DNA from: Halobacillus locisalis
Lineage (GTDB): Bacteria; Bacillota; Bacilli; Bacillales; Halobacillaceae
NCBI RefSeq assembly: GCF_013694105.1
Contig: NZ_JACEFG010000001.1
Coordinates: forward strand, 930,001-994,000
Reading direction: 5' to 3'
Length of the DNA stretch: 64,000 bases
The position numbers were made by a program, and so were the translations under genes. This document shows, piece by piece, positions 20,617-29,994 of this stretch. Numbering within the stretch: position 1 is the first letter of the stretch; the number at the start of each line of letters is the position of its first letter. A model generated the notes under the pieces. The model saw only the letters and a program-made list of their open reading frames with translations. It had not been told where the DNA came from and did not search any database.

Positions 20617-21906
20617 TTAATCAAAGAAATATTTCAACAGATTGGAAAACCCGCCTTCTTTTTTCTCTTTCTTTTCAGTGTTTTCTTCTTTTGGTTGTTT
20701 GACCACTCGTTTTTGTTTTTTCACTTGTGGTTTTTCGATTTCTCCAGAAACGGCAGGAAAGATCTCTTTTCCTTGTATTTTCGCATTACGATAGGCGAAT
20801 TGCAAGATACCGACCCCACTTGTAAATTGTGGCTCTCTTACCCCGATATAATCTGGAATCGCAAGTCTTACATTTGAATGAAAGACATCTTGTGCGAGCT
20901 CAAGTACGCCTGGCATATTCATAGTGCCACCAGTTAGAACGAATCCGCCCGGTAATTCACGAACTCCCATACGCTGAATTTCTTGAGCAGCGAAAACGAG
21001 AATTTCTTCTAGTCTAGCTTCAATCATATCAGAGATTTGCAATTGATTGAATGCTTGTTCGCGATTACTTCCAATTATCGTCACAGAAAATGTTTCATCT
21101 TCGTTCGCATCATCGAAAAATCCATGACCATGATCCATTTTCACCTGCTCGGCTTCTTCGGTGGACGTACGCATGCCGATTGATAAGTCTTTCGTAATAT
21201 TGTCTCCGCCAAACGGAATCAAACTTGTCCCTTTGAGATGTCCTTCTTCAAAAACAGAAATTGTAGTGGAGCCACCACCAATATCGACTAAGGCCACCCC
21301 AAGGTTCTTTTCGTCTTCAGAAAGCGAAACAGTACCTGAAGCGAGAGGTTGCAAGCAAACATCCAACACTTCAAGACCTGCGCGTTCTACACATTTCAAG
21401 GTATTATGTAACACTGTCTTCGCGCAGGTAATAATCATGCCTTCCATTTCTAAGCGGACACCAATCATACCCCTAGGGTCCGTGATTTCGTCCTGTCCAT
21501 CAACAATGAACTGTCGAGGAATAACATCAATAATCTCTCTTTCAGGTGGAATGGATACAACTTGAGCCGCGTCAATAACGCGTGTAATATCCTCGTTCCC
21601 AATTTCCCTACTTTCACTGGAAACAGCGACAACGCCGTGGCACGGTTGCAATTGAATATGATTGCCGTTGACTCCGACGACCACGCGATCAATTTTCATA
21701 TCAACCATTCTCTCCGCCTGTTCAACAGCCGTCTTAATAGATTGAACGGTTTGATCGATGTCAACGATTGCACCTTTTTTCATTCCTTTGGACTTCGCGG
21801 ACCCAACACCGATGATATTGAGCGAGTCATTCATAATCTCCCCAATAATCACTTTGATTCGGCTCGTCCCTATATCTAAACTCACTAAGATTTCATTTTG
21901 GTTCAC
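20617..21906 (-). CDS. ftsA: Cell division protein FtsA
   Basis: 429-residue actin-like ATPase that anchors FtsZ to the membrane. It has the phosphate-1 motif VSLDIGTSRIKVIIGE (8-23), the SHS2/1C domain, the second phosphate loop VALVDIGGGSTTISVF, and the adenosine motif FVLTGGTMNMPGV. A charged Lys/Glu linker precedes the C-terminal amphipathic membrane helix GGFSNLLKYFFD. The start is GTG at 21904-21906, preceded by a GGAGGTG site at good spacing. The 287-base gap upstream holds its likely promoter. Confidence 0.98.
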   Translation of the reverse strand: MNQNEILVSLDIGTSRIKVIIGEIMNDSLNIIGVGSAKSKGMKKGAIVDIDQTVQSIKTAVEQAERMVDMKIDRVVVGVNGNHIQLQPCHGVVAVSSESREIGNEDITRVIDAAQVVSIPPEREIIDVIPRQFIVDGQDEITDPRGMIGVRLEMEGMIITCAKTVLHNTLKCVERAGLEVLDVCLQPLASGTVSLSEDEKNLGVALVDIGGGSTTISVFEEGHLKGTSLIPFGGDNITKDLSIGMRTSTEEAEQVKMDHGHGFFDDANEDETFSVTIIGSNREQAFNQLQISDMIEARLEEILVFAAQEIQRMGVRELPGGFVLTGGTMNMPGVLELAQDVFHSNVRLAIPDYIGVREPQFTSGVGILQFAYRNAKIQGKEIFPAVSGEIEKPQVKKQKRVVKQPKEENTEKKEKKEGGFSNLLKYFFD

Positions 21907-22052
21907 CAGTGACGCACCTCCTGTAACAAGCCATGTTAGTTATATCGTTCCTGCATGTGTCATAAAACGGGTCGGCTGGAAAATTTCACAAACCGTTATC
22001 CGTTCTCAAACACCGCGCACGCTATACATAATAAAGATATATAGTAGTACAA

Positions 22053-22089
22053 AGCATATCGAATTCACAAAGAAAAGACAATCGTTGTC
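22053..22089 (-). promoter_or_regulatory. Candidate ftsA promoter with overlapping palindrome
   Basis: Minus strand TTGTCT (22076-22081), 17-base spacer, TATGCT (22053-22058); each box matches four of six. The perfect palindrome GACAATCGTTGTC (22077-22089) overlaps the -35 box and could be an operator. The start would be about 140 bases before ftsA. Confidence 0.35.
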
Positions 22090-22193
22090 ATCTATTCGTA
22101 AATGAATTGATATATTCAACCTTGAAAATCGTCTTAAAATTCCATTTATTAAATGTTTTCCACAAGGAAACGTGAATATCCTCTATATTGTAG

Positions 22194-22559
22194 CTATTTT
22201 TTTCGGAATTTCGTTAGTAATTTTTGGTCAATTACTTGGTGGCGGATAATTGCTAAATTTTGGAACAGACGTACTCCGAAAGCAAACACGGCAGCTAAGT
22301 ATAAATCCACACCTAATTGTACTCCTAAAAAAGCAAGGAAAGCTGCCAAAGATACGTTGAAAAAGAAACCTGTCATAAAGACCGTTTCATTGAAAGTCCG
22401 CTCAAGCTGAGCTCGAATGCCGCCAAGTAATGTATCAAATGCTGCGAGCACAGCAATGGAAAGGTAATCCGAGTAGGCTTCAGGAACTCTTATATCCGTC
22501 AGCAACCCTAAAGATAAACCAATCAGTAAAAACAATATTGGTAACCACATATCATTCAC
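22194..22559 (-). CDS. sbp: Small basic protein Sbp (DUF1290)
   Basis: 121 residues, with membrane segments near 3-19, 25-48 and 60-90 and a basic C-terminus ending RKK. The core IRVPEAYSDYLSIAVLAAFD and DTLLGGIRAQLE are the DUF1290 signature. Its role is unknown; it is conserved next to ftsA. It overlaps the ylxX stop by 8 bases. Confidence 0.93.
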   Translation of the reverse strand: MNDMWLPILFLLIGLSLGLLTDIRVPEAYSDYLSIAVLAAFDTLLGGIRAQLERTFNETVFMTGFFFNVSLAAFLAFLGVQLGVDLYLAAVFAFGVRLFQNLAIIRHQVIDQKLLTKFRKK

Positions 22560-23265
22560 CAGTTTCTTCTAGTATTTCAAGATGTAGGGGAGCGTCATAT
22601 TTAGGCAAGGTCATGGTTTCACTTGTTTCGACTTCCATATCCAAATTCTCGATACTGAGCATGTCACGAGACTGACTGGCCTCCATATAATCCTTCAACT
22701 TCTGTGGTTGGTCGGTCAACACTTGTATAGTCAACGGTAATGACGGAAGTGGTCGATTGTTTACATAGGTCATGCCATTCACATCGCGTACGGGAGACAA
22801 ATTCGTCAAACGCTCGTTTGCAATCGCTATATCTTCGGCACCGTAAGTATTCAATTCATTGATCAATCGACTCAACATTTGAGGTGTGAGTGATGGATAA
22901 AGCTGTTCAGACGAGAAACCTTCTTGGAAAATGGGGCTGATGTTCAACACGACCCCTTTACCCTTAGCTTCAGTCAGTCCTACCCGAGATTCCAATAGAT
23001 CGATGGATTCCTTCAATGTTGCCAATTGTTCTTGTGAGGATTGAGCCTCATAATCTTCAAGCGTTTTATCTGCTGCCCTTATTTTTTCAAGTAGCTCTCT
23101 CTGATTTTTTTGTTCATCTTGTAGCGCTTCCCTTACTTCCCATTCATCTCTCGTATCCCTTACTTCCGGTTGGGTCGTCGTTTGAAACTGGATGGCGACC
23201 ATAAAACCGATGAATAGACAAATGACCGATACCATCCACTTTGAATTTTTCTTCATGTTGTTCAC
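22552..23265 (-). CDS. ylxX: DUF881 protein YlxX
   Basis: 237 residues. One N-terminal transmembrane helix (about 10-28), a coiled coil (about 45-95), then the extracytoplasmic DUF881 fold with GKGVVLNISP and LSRLINELNTYGAEDIAIAN. It is a paralogue of the adjacent YlxW. Function is unknown; both sit between divIB and ftsA in Bacillaceae. It overlaps ylxW by four bases (ATGA-type). Confidence 0.92.
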   Translation of the reverse strand: MNNMKKNSKWMVSVICLFIGFMVAIQFQTTTQPEVRDTRDEWEVREALQDEQKNQRELLEKIRAADKTLEDYEAQSSQEQLATLKESIDLLESRVGLTEAKGKGVVLNISPIFQEGFSSEQLYPSLTPQMLSRLINELNTYGAEDIAIANERLTNLSPVRDVNGMTYVNNRPLPSLPLTIQVLTDQPQKLKDYMEASQSRDMLSIENLDMEVETSETMTLPKYDAPLHLEILEETGE

Positions 23266-23963
23266 CCTTCAGCGGATAGCCTTGCTCTCATATTCACTTC
23301 ATCCTTCTTTGATAGTTCAACTTCTACATTCTCAGAAGTCAGCCGGTCCACAACGCCCATCGTTAAATCCAGACTGGAATAAAGGACCTCTTCATCTCCA
23401 ATCGCTGTAATGACGAATGGTGCAGGATGTTGAATCCCATCCACTGTAATAACGGGACCTGTACAAGCAATATAACTATCACTAAAATACCTCTGTCCAT
23501 TTATGGCAATTGCCTTAGCACCAGCGCTTAATAATTCATTAATGACCATATGAATATGGCTCTCATGAACAATGTATTGGTTCACTTGTTCCTGATTTGG
23601 AATATACTCTGAATCACTGAGCACCACCTCCACACCAGGTCCTTTTACATTTAATTCTCCAGCGAATTTCTGTAGCTTATTCTTACGTGATACTAAGTCT
23701 GCAACAACTTCTTCACTGTTTGCCAAGTTGTTCTCATACATTTGAATCGACATGCGTTTTTCTTTCAATTCTTCGCGCAAGCTCTTGTTTCTCTCTTCCA
23801 TATCCAAGAGTTGTTTTTGGTAAAAGTACTCCTTTTCCCATCTTGAATCTGTCAGGTGCACCATTTCTGGTCCGTTTTCTGTTTGTTGATAACTAAAAGC
23901 GATCAGAAAACCGGAAATAAGCAGCACAAGAGAAAGTAGAAGCGGTTTACCCTTGGACTTCAT
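23262..23963 (-). CDS. ylxW: DUF881 protein YlxW
   Basis: 233 residues with an N-terminal membrane anchor (about 7-25), a coiled coil (about 45-95) and a DUF881 domain (GPGVEVVLSD, VINELLSAGAKAIAINGQRY). Same architecture as YlxX, consistent with tandem duplication. Its start overlaps the end of divIB by 17 bases, so these genes are one transcription unit. Function unknown. Confidence 0.92.
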   Translation of the reverse strand: MKSKGKPLLLSLVLLISGFLIAFSYQQTENGPEMVHLTDSRWEKEYFYQKQLLDMEERNKSLREELKEKRMSIQMYENNLANSEEVVADLVSRKNKLQKFAGELNVKGPGVEVVLSDSEYIPNQEQVNQYIVHESHIHMVINELLSAGAKAIAINGQRYFSDSYIACTGPVITVDGIQHPAPFVITAIGDEEVLYSSLDLTMGVVDRLTSENVEVELSKKDEVNMRARLSAEG

Positions 23964-24741
23964 CAGAATTCTCCTCTTCTACTTCAGGCTCTTTGAACTC
24001 TTCGAAATAAGCACCGACGTCAATATGGATGATCCCCTCAGCACCTGGTTCCAATTGTGAAACGATGGATGGATAGGCAGGCATTTTATTGGAGAAATTC
24101 CGGATTGACGCCTGAACTTGATATCCATCATTCATATACAATTGAATTTGATAAGGGTTCCCTTCCTCCGGCATCCAGTGGACTTCCGATATCAAGCTGG
24201 ACACGCTGTCGGGAAGCTGCTTTAATTCTTTAGACATTTCTTTTAAGTACGTAGCTTTTGTGAATCCTACTAGTATAGGAGCATCACCAGCAGGAAGTGA
24301 GGAAGTGGCATCAAGCTGTGTTCCGTCTTCTAAGATGGGTCTGAACTGACCATTTTCCATAACATACCCGATTCGCTCAGCTTCGTTTACTTGGATCTTC
24401 ACTGTGCTTGGGAATTGACGAGACACCTTTGCAGAGGAAATCTCTGTATGAGCAACCACTTGATCTTTAATCTCGGATGGATTGACCTGCCAATAATTCG
24501 AATCCGTTGTGACGCCACTTAACTCCTGGATTTCTGTTGCACTTACATGTTGGTCTCCACTTATGACGATATGACGCACATGACTTAAAGAAGACTGTAA
24601 ATAAATGACGGTTCCAATCAGCAGGAACAAAATCGTCAAATAGAAAATCAAACGGCGGTTTGCTTTTTTTCTTCTCGATTGTTTTAGTTTCGGTATTCTC
24701 TCTTCTATGGAAACGACTTTTCTCTCTTCCATAATAGGCAT
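23947..24741 (-). CDS. divIB: Cell division protein DivIB (FtsQ)
   Basis: 264 residues: a basic cytoplasmic N-terminus (QSRRKKANRR), one transmembrane helix (about 29-48), the POTRA domain beginning VRHIVISGDQHVSATEIQEL, and a beta domain to about 240, with an acidic tail. Bitopic divisome protein that forms a complex with FtsL and DivIC. It is the first gene of a new transcription unit here; in B. subtilis murB lies directly upstream. Confidence 0.95.
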   Translation of the reverse strand: MPIMEERKVVSIEERIPKLKQSRRKKANRRLIFYLTILFLLIGTVIYLQSSLSHVRHIVISGDQHVSATEIQELSGVTTDSNYWQVNPSEIKDQVVAHTEISSAKVSRQFPSTVKIQVNEAERIGYVMENGQFRPILEDGTQLDATSSLPAGDAPILVGFTKATYLKEMSKELKQLPDSVSSLISEVHWMPEEGNPYQIQLYMNDGYQVQASIRNFSNKMPAYPSIVSQLEPGAEGIIHIDVGAYFEEFKEPEVEEENSDEVQG

Positions 24742-24795
24742 TTCTCCTTAGTCATTGACACATTAGACGTGATACAATTCTTCAGCAGTCGCGTT

Positions 24796-24842
24796 TTTCT
24801 ATCGAAGATCTGTTAAGATGTCAAAGTACTACCATTATATCA
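24796..24842 (-). promoter_or_regulatory. Candidate promoters of the divIB-ylxW-ylxX-sbp unit
   Basis: Minus strand TTGACA (24819-24824), 17 bases, TAGAAA (24796-24801); and separately an extended -10 TGATATAAT (24834-24842). Both lie 55 to 100 bases before divIB and after the spoVE terminator. The rest of the 24742-25059 gap is AT-rich and I see no gene in it. Confidence 0.5.
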
Positions 24843-25059
24843 CAAATAAGGACCTTATTATTGAGAGAGTTTGACTAGTTTTACAAGAAATTTCTCTGTT
24901 TTTCTTCCATTCTTGACGTTATGAGTGGCAAAATCATATGTACTTATTCACAAGAGGTACATACCCTGACAGACCGTATCTTAAACTGAAGTTGAAATAA
25001 AAATAAAGTCATATCAATGAATGTAACAAAACCAACTCTATTATTAACCATTTACAACC

Positions 25060-25096
25060 AAAAAATAGCCCAGAGTCATAGACTCTGAACTATTCT
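25060..25096 (-). terminator. Terminator after spoVE
   Basis: Minus-strand hairpin TTCAGAGTC/GACTCTG followed by GGCTATTTTTT, 15 bases after the spoVE stop. It splits the dcw cluster into two transcription units. Confidence 0.8.
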
Positions 25097-25110
25097 ATGT
25101 TGCATTTTTT

Positions 25111-26211
25111 CTACCGACTCGAGAACCGGCTTACACTAAGCAACAACCCAAGCGAAGCCAGCGTCAATGTTAATGAAGACCCACCGTAACTGACGAGTGG
25201 CAATGTAATGCCCGTAACAGGGATGAGCCCTGTCACAACACTGACATTGATCATCACCTGAATTGAAATCATCCCTACGATCCCTAGTGCAAGTAATGAA
25301 CCGAACAAATCCGGAGCATACAAACTTGTCCGAATCCCCCTCCATAAGAGAATGAAAAATAAGCCAAGGAGAAGTAATCCTCCCAAAAACCCTAATTCCT
25401 CAGCAAGCACGGCAAAAATGAAATCGGTCTGAGGTTCTGGTAAATAGAAAAATTTCTGCATACTATTCCCAAGACCGAGTCCAAGCAATCCACCAGGTCC
25501 AATGGCATACAAGGATTGAATGATTTGAAAACCACTACCTAGCGGATCTTCCCAGGGATGCAGGAAGGCTGTGATTCGTTTGATGCGATACGGAGCAGAG
25601 GCGATCAACGCGACCATGCCCGCCATTCCTACAGCTGCAATCCACATAAAATGACTGATACGCGCCCCTGCCGTAAACATCATCACAAGGCACGTCCCAA
25701 CCATCACGACACCCGTCCCTAAGTCTGGTTGAAGCATGATCAACGCAAACGGGAAGAGTATGAGAGCAAGCCCCGGAAGGAATCCTTCTTGGAACGAGTT
25801 CATCTTTTTCTGACGCATGGACAAAAACCGTGCCAGAAACAAAATCAGCCCGAGTTTCATGAATTCGGAAGGCTGAATGCTGAACATTCCAATTCCGATC
25901 CAACTCCTTGCTCCTCCGCGCACCATACCGACTCCAGGGATGAGCACAGCAGCTAAACAGACGAGGCAGATGATCATAATGACCTTAGCATGTCCATGCC
26001 ATACATAATACGGAATGCGTGATAGCATAAACATCGCAACCAAGCCAATAGAAGCAAAAAGCAGTTGCCGCTTCGCAAAGTAGAAAGGGTCATCAAATTT
26101 GTATTCTGACCAGATGCTCGAAGAACTGTACACCATGATCATCCCAATTGTCAGAATTCCAAGTATCGATACAGTCAACCATAAGTCCGGCTTTTTCAGC
26201 TTTTCTTCCAT
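25111..26211 (-). CDS. spoVE: SEDS-family peptidoglycan glycosyltransferase SpoVE (FtsW/RodA family)
   Basis: 366 residues with about ten transmembrane helices. The SEDS signatures GVMVRGGARSWIGIGMFSIQPSEFMKLG-type loop (about 90-118), PDLGTGVVM, and the C-terminal GLIPVTGITLPLVSYGGSS are present. SpoVE polymerises glycan for the spore cortex with its partner SpoVD. Its place in the mur cluster with spoVD in the same run supports SpoVE over FtsW or RodA. murG and murB, which follow it in B. subtilis, are missing. Confidence 0.95.
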   Translation of the reverse strand: MEEKLKKPDLWLTVSILGILTIGMIMVYSSSSIWSEYKFDDPFYFAKRQLLFASIGLVAMFMLSRIPYYVWHGHAKVIMIICLVCLAAVLIPGVGMVRGGARSWIGIGMFSIQPSEFMKLGLILFLARFLSMRQKKMNSFQEGFLPGLALILFPFALIMLQPDLGTGVVMVGTCLVMMFTAGARISHFMWIAAVGMAGMVALIASAPYRIKRITAFLHPWEDPLGSGFQIIQSLYAIGPGGLLGLGLGNSMQKFFYLPEPQTDFIFAVLAEELGFLGGLLLLGLFFILLWRGIRTSLYAPDLFGSLLALGIVGMISIQVMINVSVVTGLIPVTGITLPLVSYGGSSLTLTLASLGLLLSVSRFSSR

Positions 26212-26271
26212 AAAAAAGCCCTACCTCCCATCTCAATGGAAACCAGGGCGTTAAGCTTGTCGCATAAGCCC

Positions 26272-27618
26272 TTACTTCAGCTTATGCACAGCTTCTGTAA
26301 ACATGTTGCCTCTTTCTTCAAACGTACGATATTGGTCCCAACTCGCACATGCAGGTGATAATAAAATGACGTCTTCAGTGGTAGATAAATCATAAGCTGC
26401 ATCAACAGCTTCTTGCATTGTTTCTACCTTCACGATGGATGTAATACCAGCTTCTTCAGCTGTGGTTGCCAGCTTATCTGCCGTTTCTCCGAACAGAACC
26501 ATGCCTTTGACGCCACTTAAATACTCTTTCAAACCATCAAAGTCATTGCCGCGATCAAGACCACCCGCGAGCAGAATAACCGGTTTCTCAAAAGAACGTA
26601 AGGCATAGGACGTTGCCAAAATATTCGTCGCTTTTGAATCATTATAAAACCGTCGACCATTTGTTTCCGTCACAAACTCTAATCGATGCTGTACACCTGT
26701 AAATGTCGTTAATACGTGTTCAATCGCTTTGTTGGAAACACCAACTTGTTTAACAGCTGCTACAGCGGCCAGGATGTTTTGTAAATTTTGTGGCCCCACT
26801 AGAACAATATCTTCCCTTTTCATAATCGCTTCGTCCTGAAAGTAGATCGACTGTTCATCGGCCCAAGCGCCGCTACCTTGATGTTCCAATGAAAAAGCAA
26901 TGCGCCTAGCCTTAGCAGACTGTACGTAGCTCATGACTCGCTCATCATCAGCATTGTACACAAGCGCATCCTCTTCTGTTTGATTCGCAATCAATTTCGC
27001 TTTCGCATCATGGTAGTTTTTTAACGTATGGTGATAGTCAAGGTGCGCCTCATATAGATTGAGCCAAACGGCTACATCAGGACGAAACGCTTCGGTCCCT
27101 AGCAGCTGAAAGGATGATAGTTCTACAACCATCGTTTCCTCAAGCGAAGTGTAACGGGCCACTTCACATGATACCTTTCCGATATTTCCTGCGACAGATA
27201 CTGGCTTTTGATCAGCTTGGATCATATCATAAATCAGCGTCGTCGTTGTTGTTTTACCGTTTGATCCTGTCACGCCGATCAGTGGACCCTCATGGAGATA
27301 GCTCGCCAGTTCCACTTCTGTAACAACGGGAATTCCACGGTCTACCGCTTCATCAACTAGTCGGTTTTCATAAGGGATGCCCGGATTCTTCACCATCAGA
27401 TCGATACCGTCAAGCGCAGTTAGTGGGTGTCCTCCCAGAATGACCTCTGCTCCCTTGCTTTTCAACCCAACTACCGATTCACTTGTCTCTTCCGCTTTAA
27501 AATCATTGACACGCACCTTCACGTCACTATCGATCAGCAAGTGAGCCGCTGCGGTCCCACTCTTCGCAAGACCGAGGACGAGAACATGTTCGTATGGAAA
27601 GTTCGATAACGTCTTCAT
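26272..27618 (-). CDS. murD: UDP-N-acetylmuramoyl-L-alanine:D-glutamate ligase
   Basis: 448 residues; adds D-glutamate to UDP-MurNAc-L-Ala using ATP. The Mur ligase P-loop [13 protein letters not shown] is at 115-127, the central domain has the carbamylated-Lys region, and NDSKATN with [11 protein letters not shown] marks the C-terminal domain. An N-terminal Rossmann-like domain opens [14 protein letters not shown]. The start overlaps the mraY stop by four bases. Confidence 0.98.
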   Translation of the reverse strand: MKTLSNFPYEHVLVLGLAKSGTAAAHLLIDSDVKVRVNDFKAEETSESVVGLKSKGAEVILGGHPLTALDGIDLMVKNPGIPYENRLVDEAVDRGIPVVTEVELASYLHEGPLIGVTGSNGKTTTTTLIYDMIQADQKPVSVAGNIGKVSCEVARYTSLEETMVVELSSFQLLGTEAFRPDVAVWLNLYEAHLDYHHTLKNYHDAKAKLIANQTEEDALVYNADDERVMSYVQSAKARRIAFSLEHQGSGAWADEQSIYFQDEAIMKREDIVLVGPQNLQNILAAVAAVKQVGVSNKAIEHVLTTFTGVQHRLEFVTETNGRRFYNDSKATNILATSYALRSFEKPVILLAGGLDRGNDFDGLKEYLSGVKGMVLFGETADKLATTAEEAGITSIVKVETMQEAVDAAYDLSTTEDVILLSPACASWDQYRTFEERGNMFTEAVHKLK

Positions 27619-28601
27619 CCAAACATCACCTCAATATATACACCAATCGTTGCAAATACAAGTCCGACTGCCCAGAACGTCGTCACGACCCGCCATTCTG
27701 ACCAACCCTTCAGCTCGTAGTGGTGGTGAAGTGGACTCATACGGAACACTCGTTTTCCTGTCGTTTTGAAAGAAATGACCTGAATAATGACCGAAAGGGT
27801 CTCTAGTACAAAGACACCACCGATAATGACAAGCAGCAATTCCATTTTCATTAGAATAGCGATGATTGCGATTGCTCCACCTAGTGCGAGTGAGCCTGTA
27901 TCCCCCATAAATACTTTCGCAGGATGGGCGTTAAATACAAGAAACCCTAGTAACGCTCCAACGATGGCCAAAGCAAAAATCGTGACTTCGACATTAGGGT
28001 CGACGGTCCAGGCTAGAATCCCGAACGCCCCAAAAGCGACGGCTGCTGTACCAGCGAGCAAACCATCCAATCCATCCGTTAAATTCACAGCATTGGATCC
28101 TCCAACGAGCATGAATAAAATGAGTAACCCATAGGCCCAACCAAGTTCTAGTTCAAATCCGGTTCCTGGAACACCGATTGTCGTCGGAAATCCATTCTGT
28201 CTCAAGATGAAATAAACGACAACCGCTATGACGATTTGACCGAGCATTTTTTGTTTTGAGGTCAAGCCTAAGTTCCGCTTCTGCGCTACTTTAATATAAT
28301 CATCTAAAAACCCGAGAAGCCCATATCCAATGAGTACAAACAATACGAGAAATAATTGGATGGTAGGGGTGCCTGGTTGGAACCAAAAGGATGCGATCAA
28401 TGTTGTCACAATGACCGAGACAATGATCATGACGCCTCCCATTGTAGGGGTTCCTGATTTCTTCTTATGCGATTCTGGTCCTTCATCTCGAATAGCCTGC
28501 CCGAACTTCAACCTCCGTAAATATGGAATGATGATCGGCGATATCACGACTGTGAGAGCGAATGATAATGCCATTGTAATTAGTACTATGTAGTCGTTCA
28601 T
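27615..28601 (-). CDS. mraY: Phospho-MurNAc-pentapeptide translocase
   Basis: 328 residues with about ten transmembrane helices; makes lipid I from UDP-MurNAc-pentapeptide and undecaprenyl phosphate. The conserved GTPTMGG (about 50-56), [37 protein letters not shown] and [15 protein letters not shown] motifs carry the catalytic aspartates and histidines. It overlaps murD and lies 40 bases after murF. Confidence 0.98.
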   Translation of the reverse strand: MNDYIVLITMALSFALTVVISPIIIPYLRRLKFGQAIRDEGPESHKKKSGTPTMGGVMIIVSVIVTTLIASFWFQPGTPTIQLFLVLFVLIGYGLLGFLDDYIKVAQKRNLGLTSKQKMLGQIVIAVVVYFILRQNGFPTTIGVPGTGFELELGWAYGLLILFMLVGGSNAVNLTDGLDGLLAGTAAVAFGAFGILAWTVDPNVEVTIFALAIVGALLGFLVFNAHPAKVFMGDTGSLALGGAIAIIAILMKMELLLVIIGGVFVLETLSVIIQVISFKTTGKRVFRMSPLHHHYELKGWSEWRVVTTFWAVGLVFATIGVYIEVMFG

Positions 28602-28641
28602 AAGTAGTTCCTCCTTTTATCTCATCGTCATCGCCTATTAA

Positions 28642-29994
28642 TCAGTTGACAAGTTCATCCAGCAGTTCTTCTAACTTCATTCCTCTAGAGGCTTTAATTA
28701 ACACAACTGTCTCTTCCGTCAAAATTGATTGAATCTGATGACTTAACGATTCCTTTTCTGTAAAGTGCTTCGTTTCAATACCTAACGCTTTCGCTTTGAC
28801 AGCATCACTGATGGCTCTTGAATGCTCGCCTATTGTATAGATTACATCGATGTCTTCATTGATCGCTTCTGCTACACTTGCATGCAACTGCTCCGAATGC
28901 TCTCCGAGCTCAAACATATCCCCTAATACTAACACCTTTTTAGACTTAGATGTCAAATGACGGATAATTTCAATAACGGCCTTCATGGAGGTTGGAGAAG
29001 CGTTGTAGGCATCGTTAATAATGAGAGCCCCTTCCTTCCCGGTATGCTTTTCAAAACGCATACCAGAAACCTCAATCTCCAAGAACCCTTGTTGAATTTG
29101 TTCTTTAGTAAGTCCTAGCTTCTGTGCAAGCGCAATAACATAAGAAGCGTTTTTCACATTGTGACGACCAGCCATCGGCAGCTTATACAATTCGCCGTTT
29201 ACTTTGAATACCGTTTCTTCATCGGTCAACTGTTGAACGACGGCTACATAGGCACACGATTCACCAAAGCCGCACGAAATAGAATATTCTTTTTCTTTAG
29301 CTTTTTGGAGCAATGGTTCATCTCCGTCGATGATACAAGAACCATCAAGCCCTTCGGTGATTTCTAGCTTAGCCGCCGCAATGGCCTCACGGGAACCTAG
29401 GTTCTCAATGTGAGATTCACCTATATTCGTAATGATGGCATAACCCGGCTCAGCTAAACGCGATAAGACAGAAATCTCCCCAGCATGATCCATCCCCATC
29501 TCTAATACGAGGGCCTCCGTCTTCGTATCCATAGATAGTACGGTAAGGGGAAGACCGATATGGTTATTGAAGTTCCCTTGTGTCTTGTGAGTCCTGTACT
29601 TCTTATTCAAGACGGCTGCTACCATATCTTTCGTGGTCGTCTTTCCGTTTGAGCCGGTCACACCGACGACAATCGGATTTATTTTACGTAGATAAAAGTG
29701 GGCGAGATCTTGGAGAGCCTTCGTCGTATCTTCGACGAAAAAAACTGGGAAATCAGTTGGCACGAGACTAGGCAATTCTTTGTCTTTCTGCCATAAAGCA
29801 GCCGTTGCCCCTTGTCTAATCGCCTCTCCAATAAACGCATGCGCATCAAAGGATTGCCCGATAATCGGAATAAATAAACTCTGCTTCGCTTTTTTGCGTG
29901 TATCCGTCATAATCGACCGCAGCGTGATTTTGTCCTCAGCCGCTCCTTTATAATTTGGAAAAATAGTCGTAAGCTCAAAAACGTCTAACTTCAT
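28642..29994 (-). CDS. murF: UDP-MurNAc-tripeptide:D-alanyl-D-alanine ligase
   Basis: 450 residues; attaches D-Ala-D-Ala to the stem peptide. P-loop [14 protein letters not shown] at about 109-122, then the family motifs THKTQGNFNNHIGLPLT, LEMGMDHAGEI and DAYNASPTSM. Its start codon overlaps the murE stop by one base (TAATG). In B. subtilis murF lies elsewhere, so its presence inside the dcw cluster is a useful lineage marker. Confidence 0.97.
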   Translation of the reverse strand: MKLDVFELTTIFPNYKGAAEDKITLRSIMTDTRKKAKQSLFIPIIGQSFDAHAFIGEAIRQGATAALWQKDKELPSLVPTDFPVFFVEDTTKALQDLAHFYLRKINPIVVGVTGSNGKTTTKDMVAAVLNKKYRTHKTQGNFNNHIGLPLTVLSMDTKTEALVLEMGMDHAGEISVLSRLAEPGYAIITNIGESHIENLGSREAIAAAKLEITEGLDGSCIIDGDEPLLQKAKEKEYSISCGFGESCAYVAVVQQLTDEETVFKVNGELYKLPMAGRHNVKNASYVIALAQKLGLTKEQIQQGFLEIEVSGMRFEKHTGKEGALIINDAYNASPTSMKAVIEIIRHLTSKSKKVLVLGDMFELGEHSEQLHASVAEAINEDIDVIYTIGEHSRAISDAVKAKALGIETKHFTEKESLSHQIQSILTEETVVLIKASRGMKLEELLDELVN

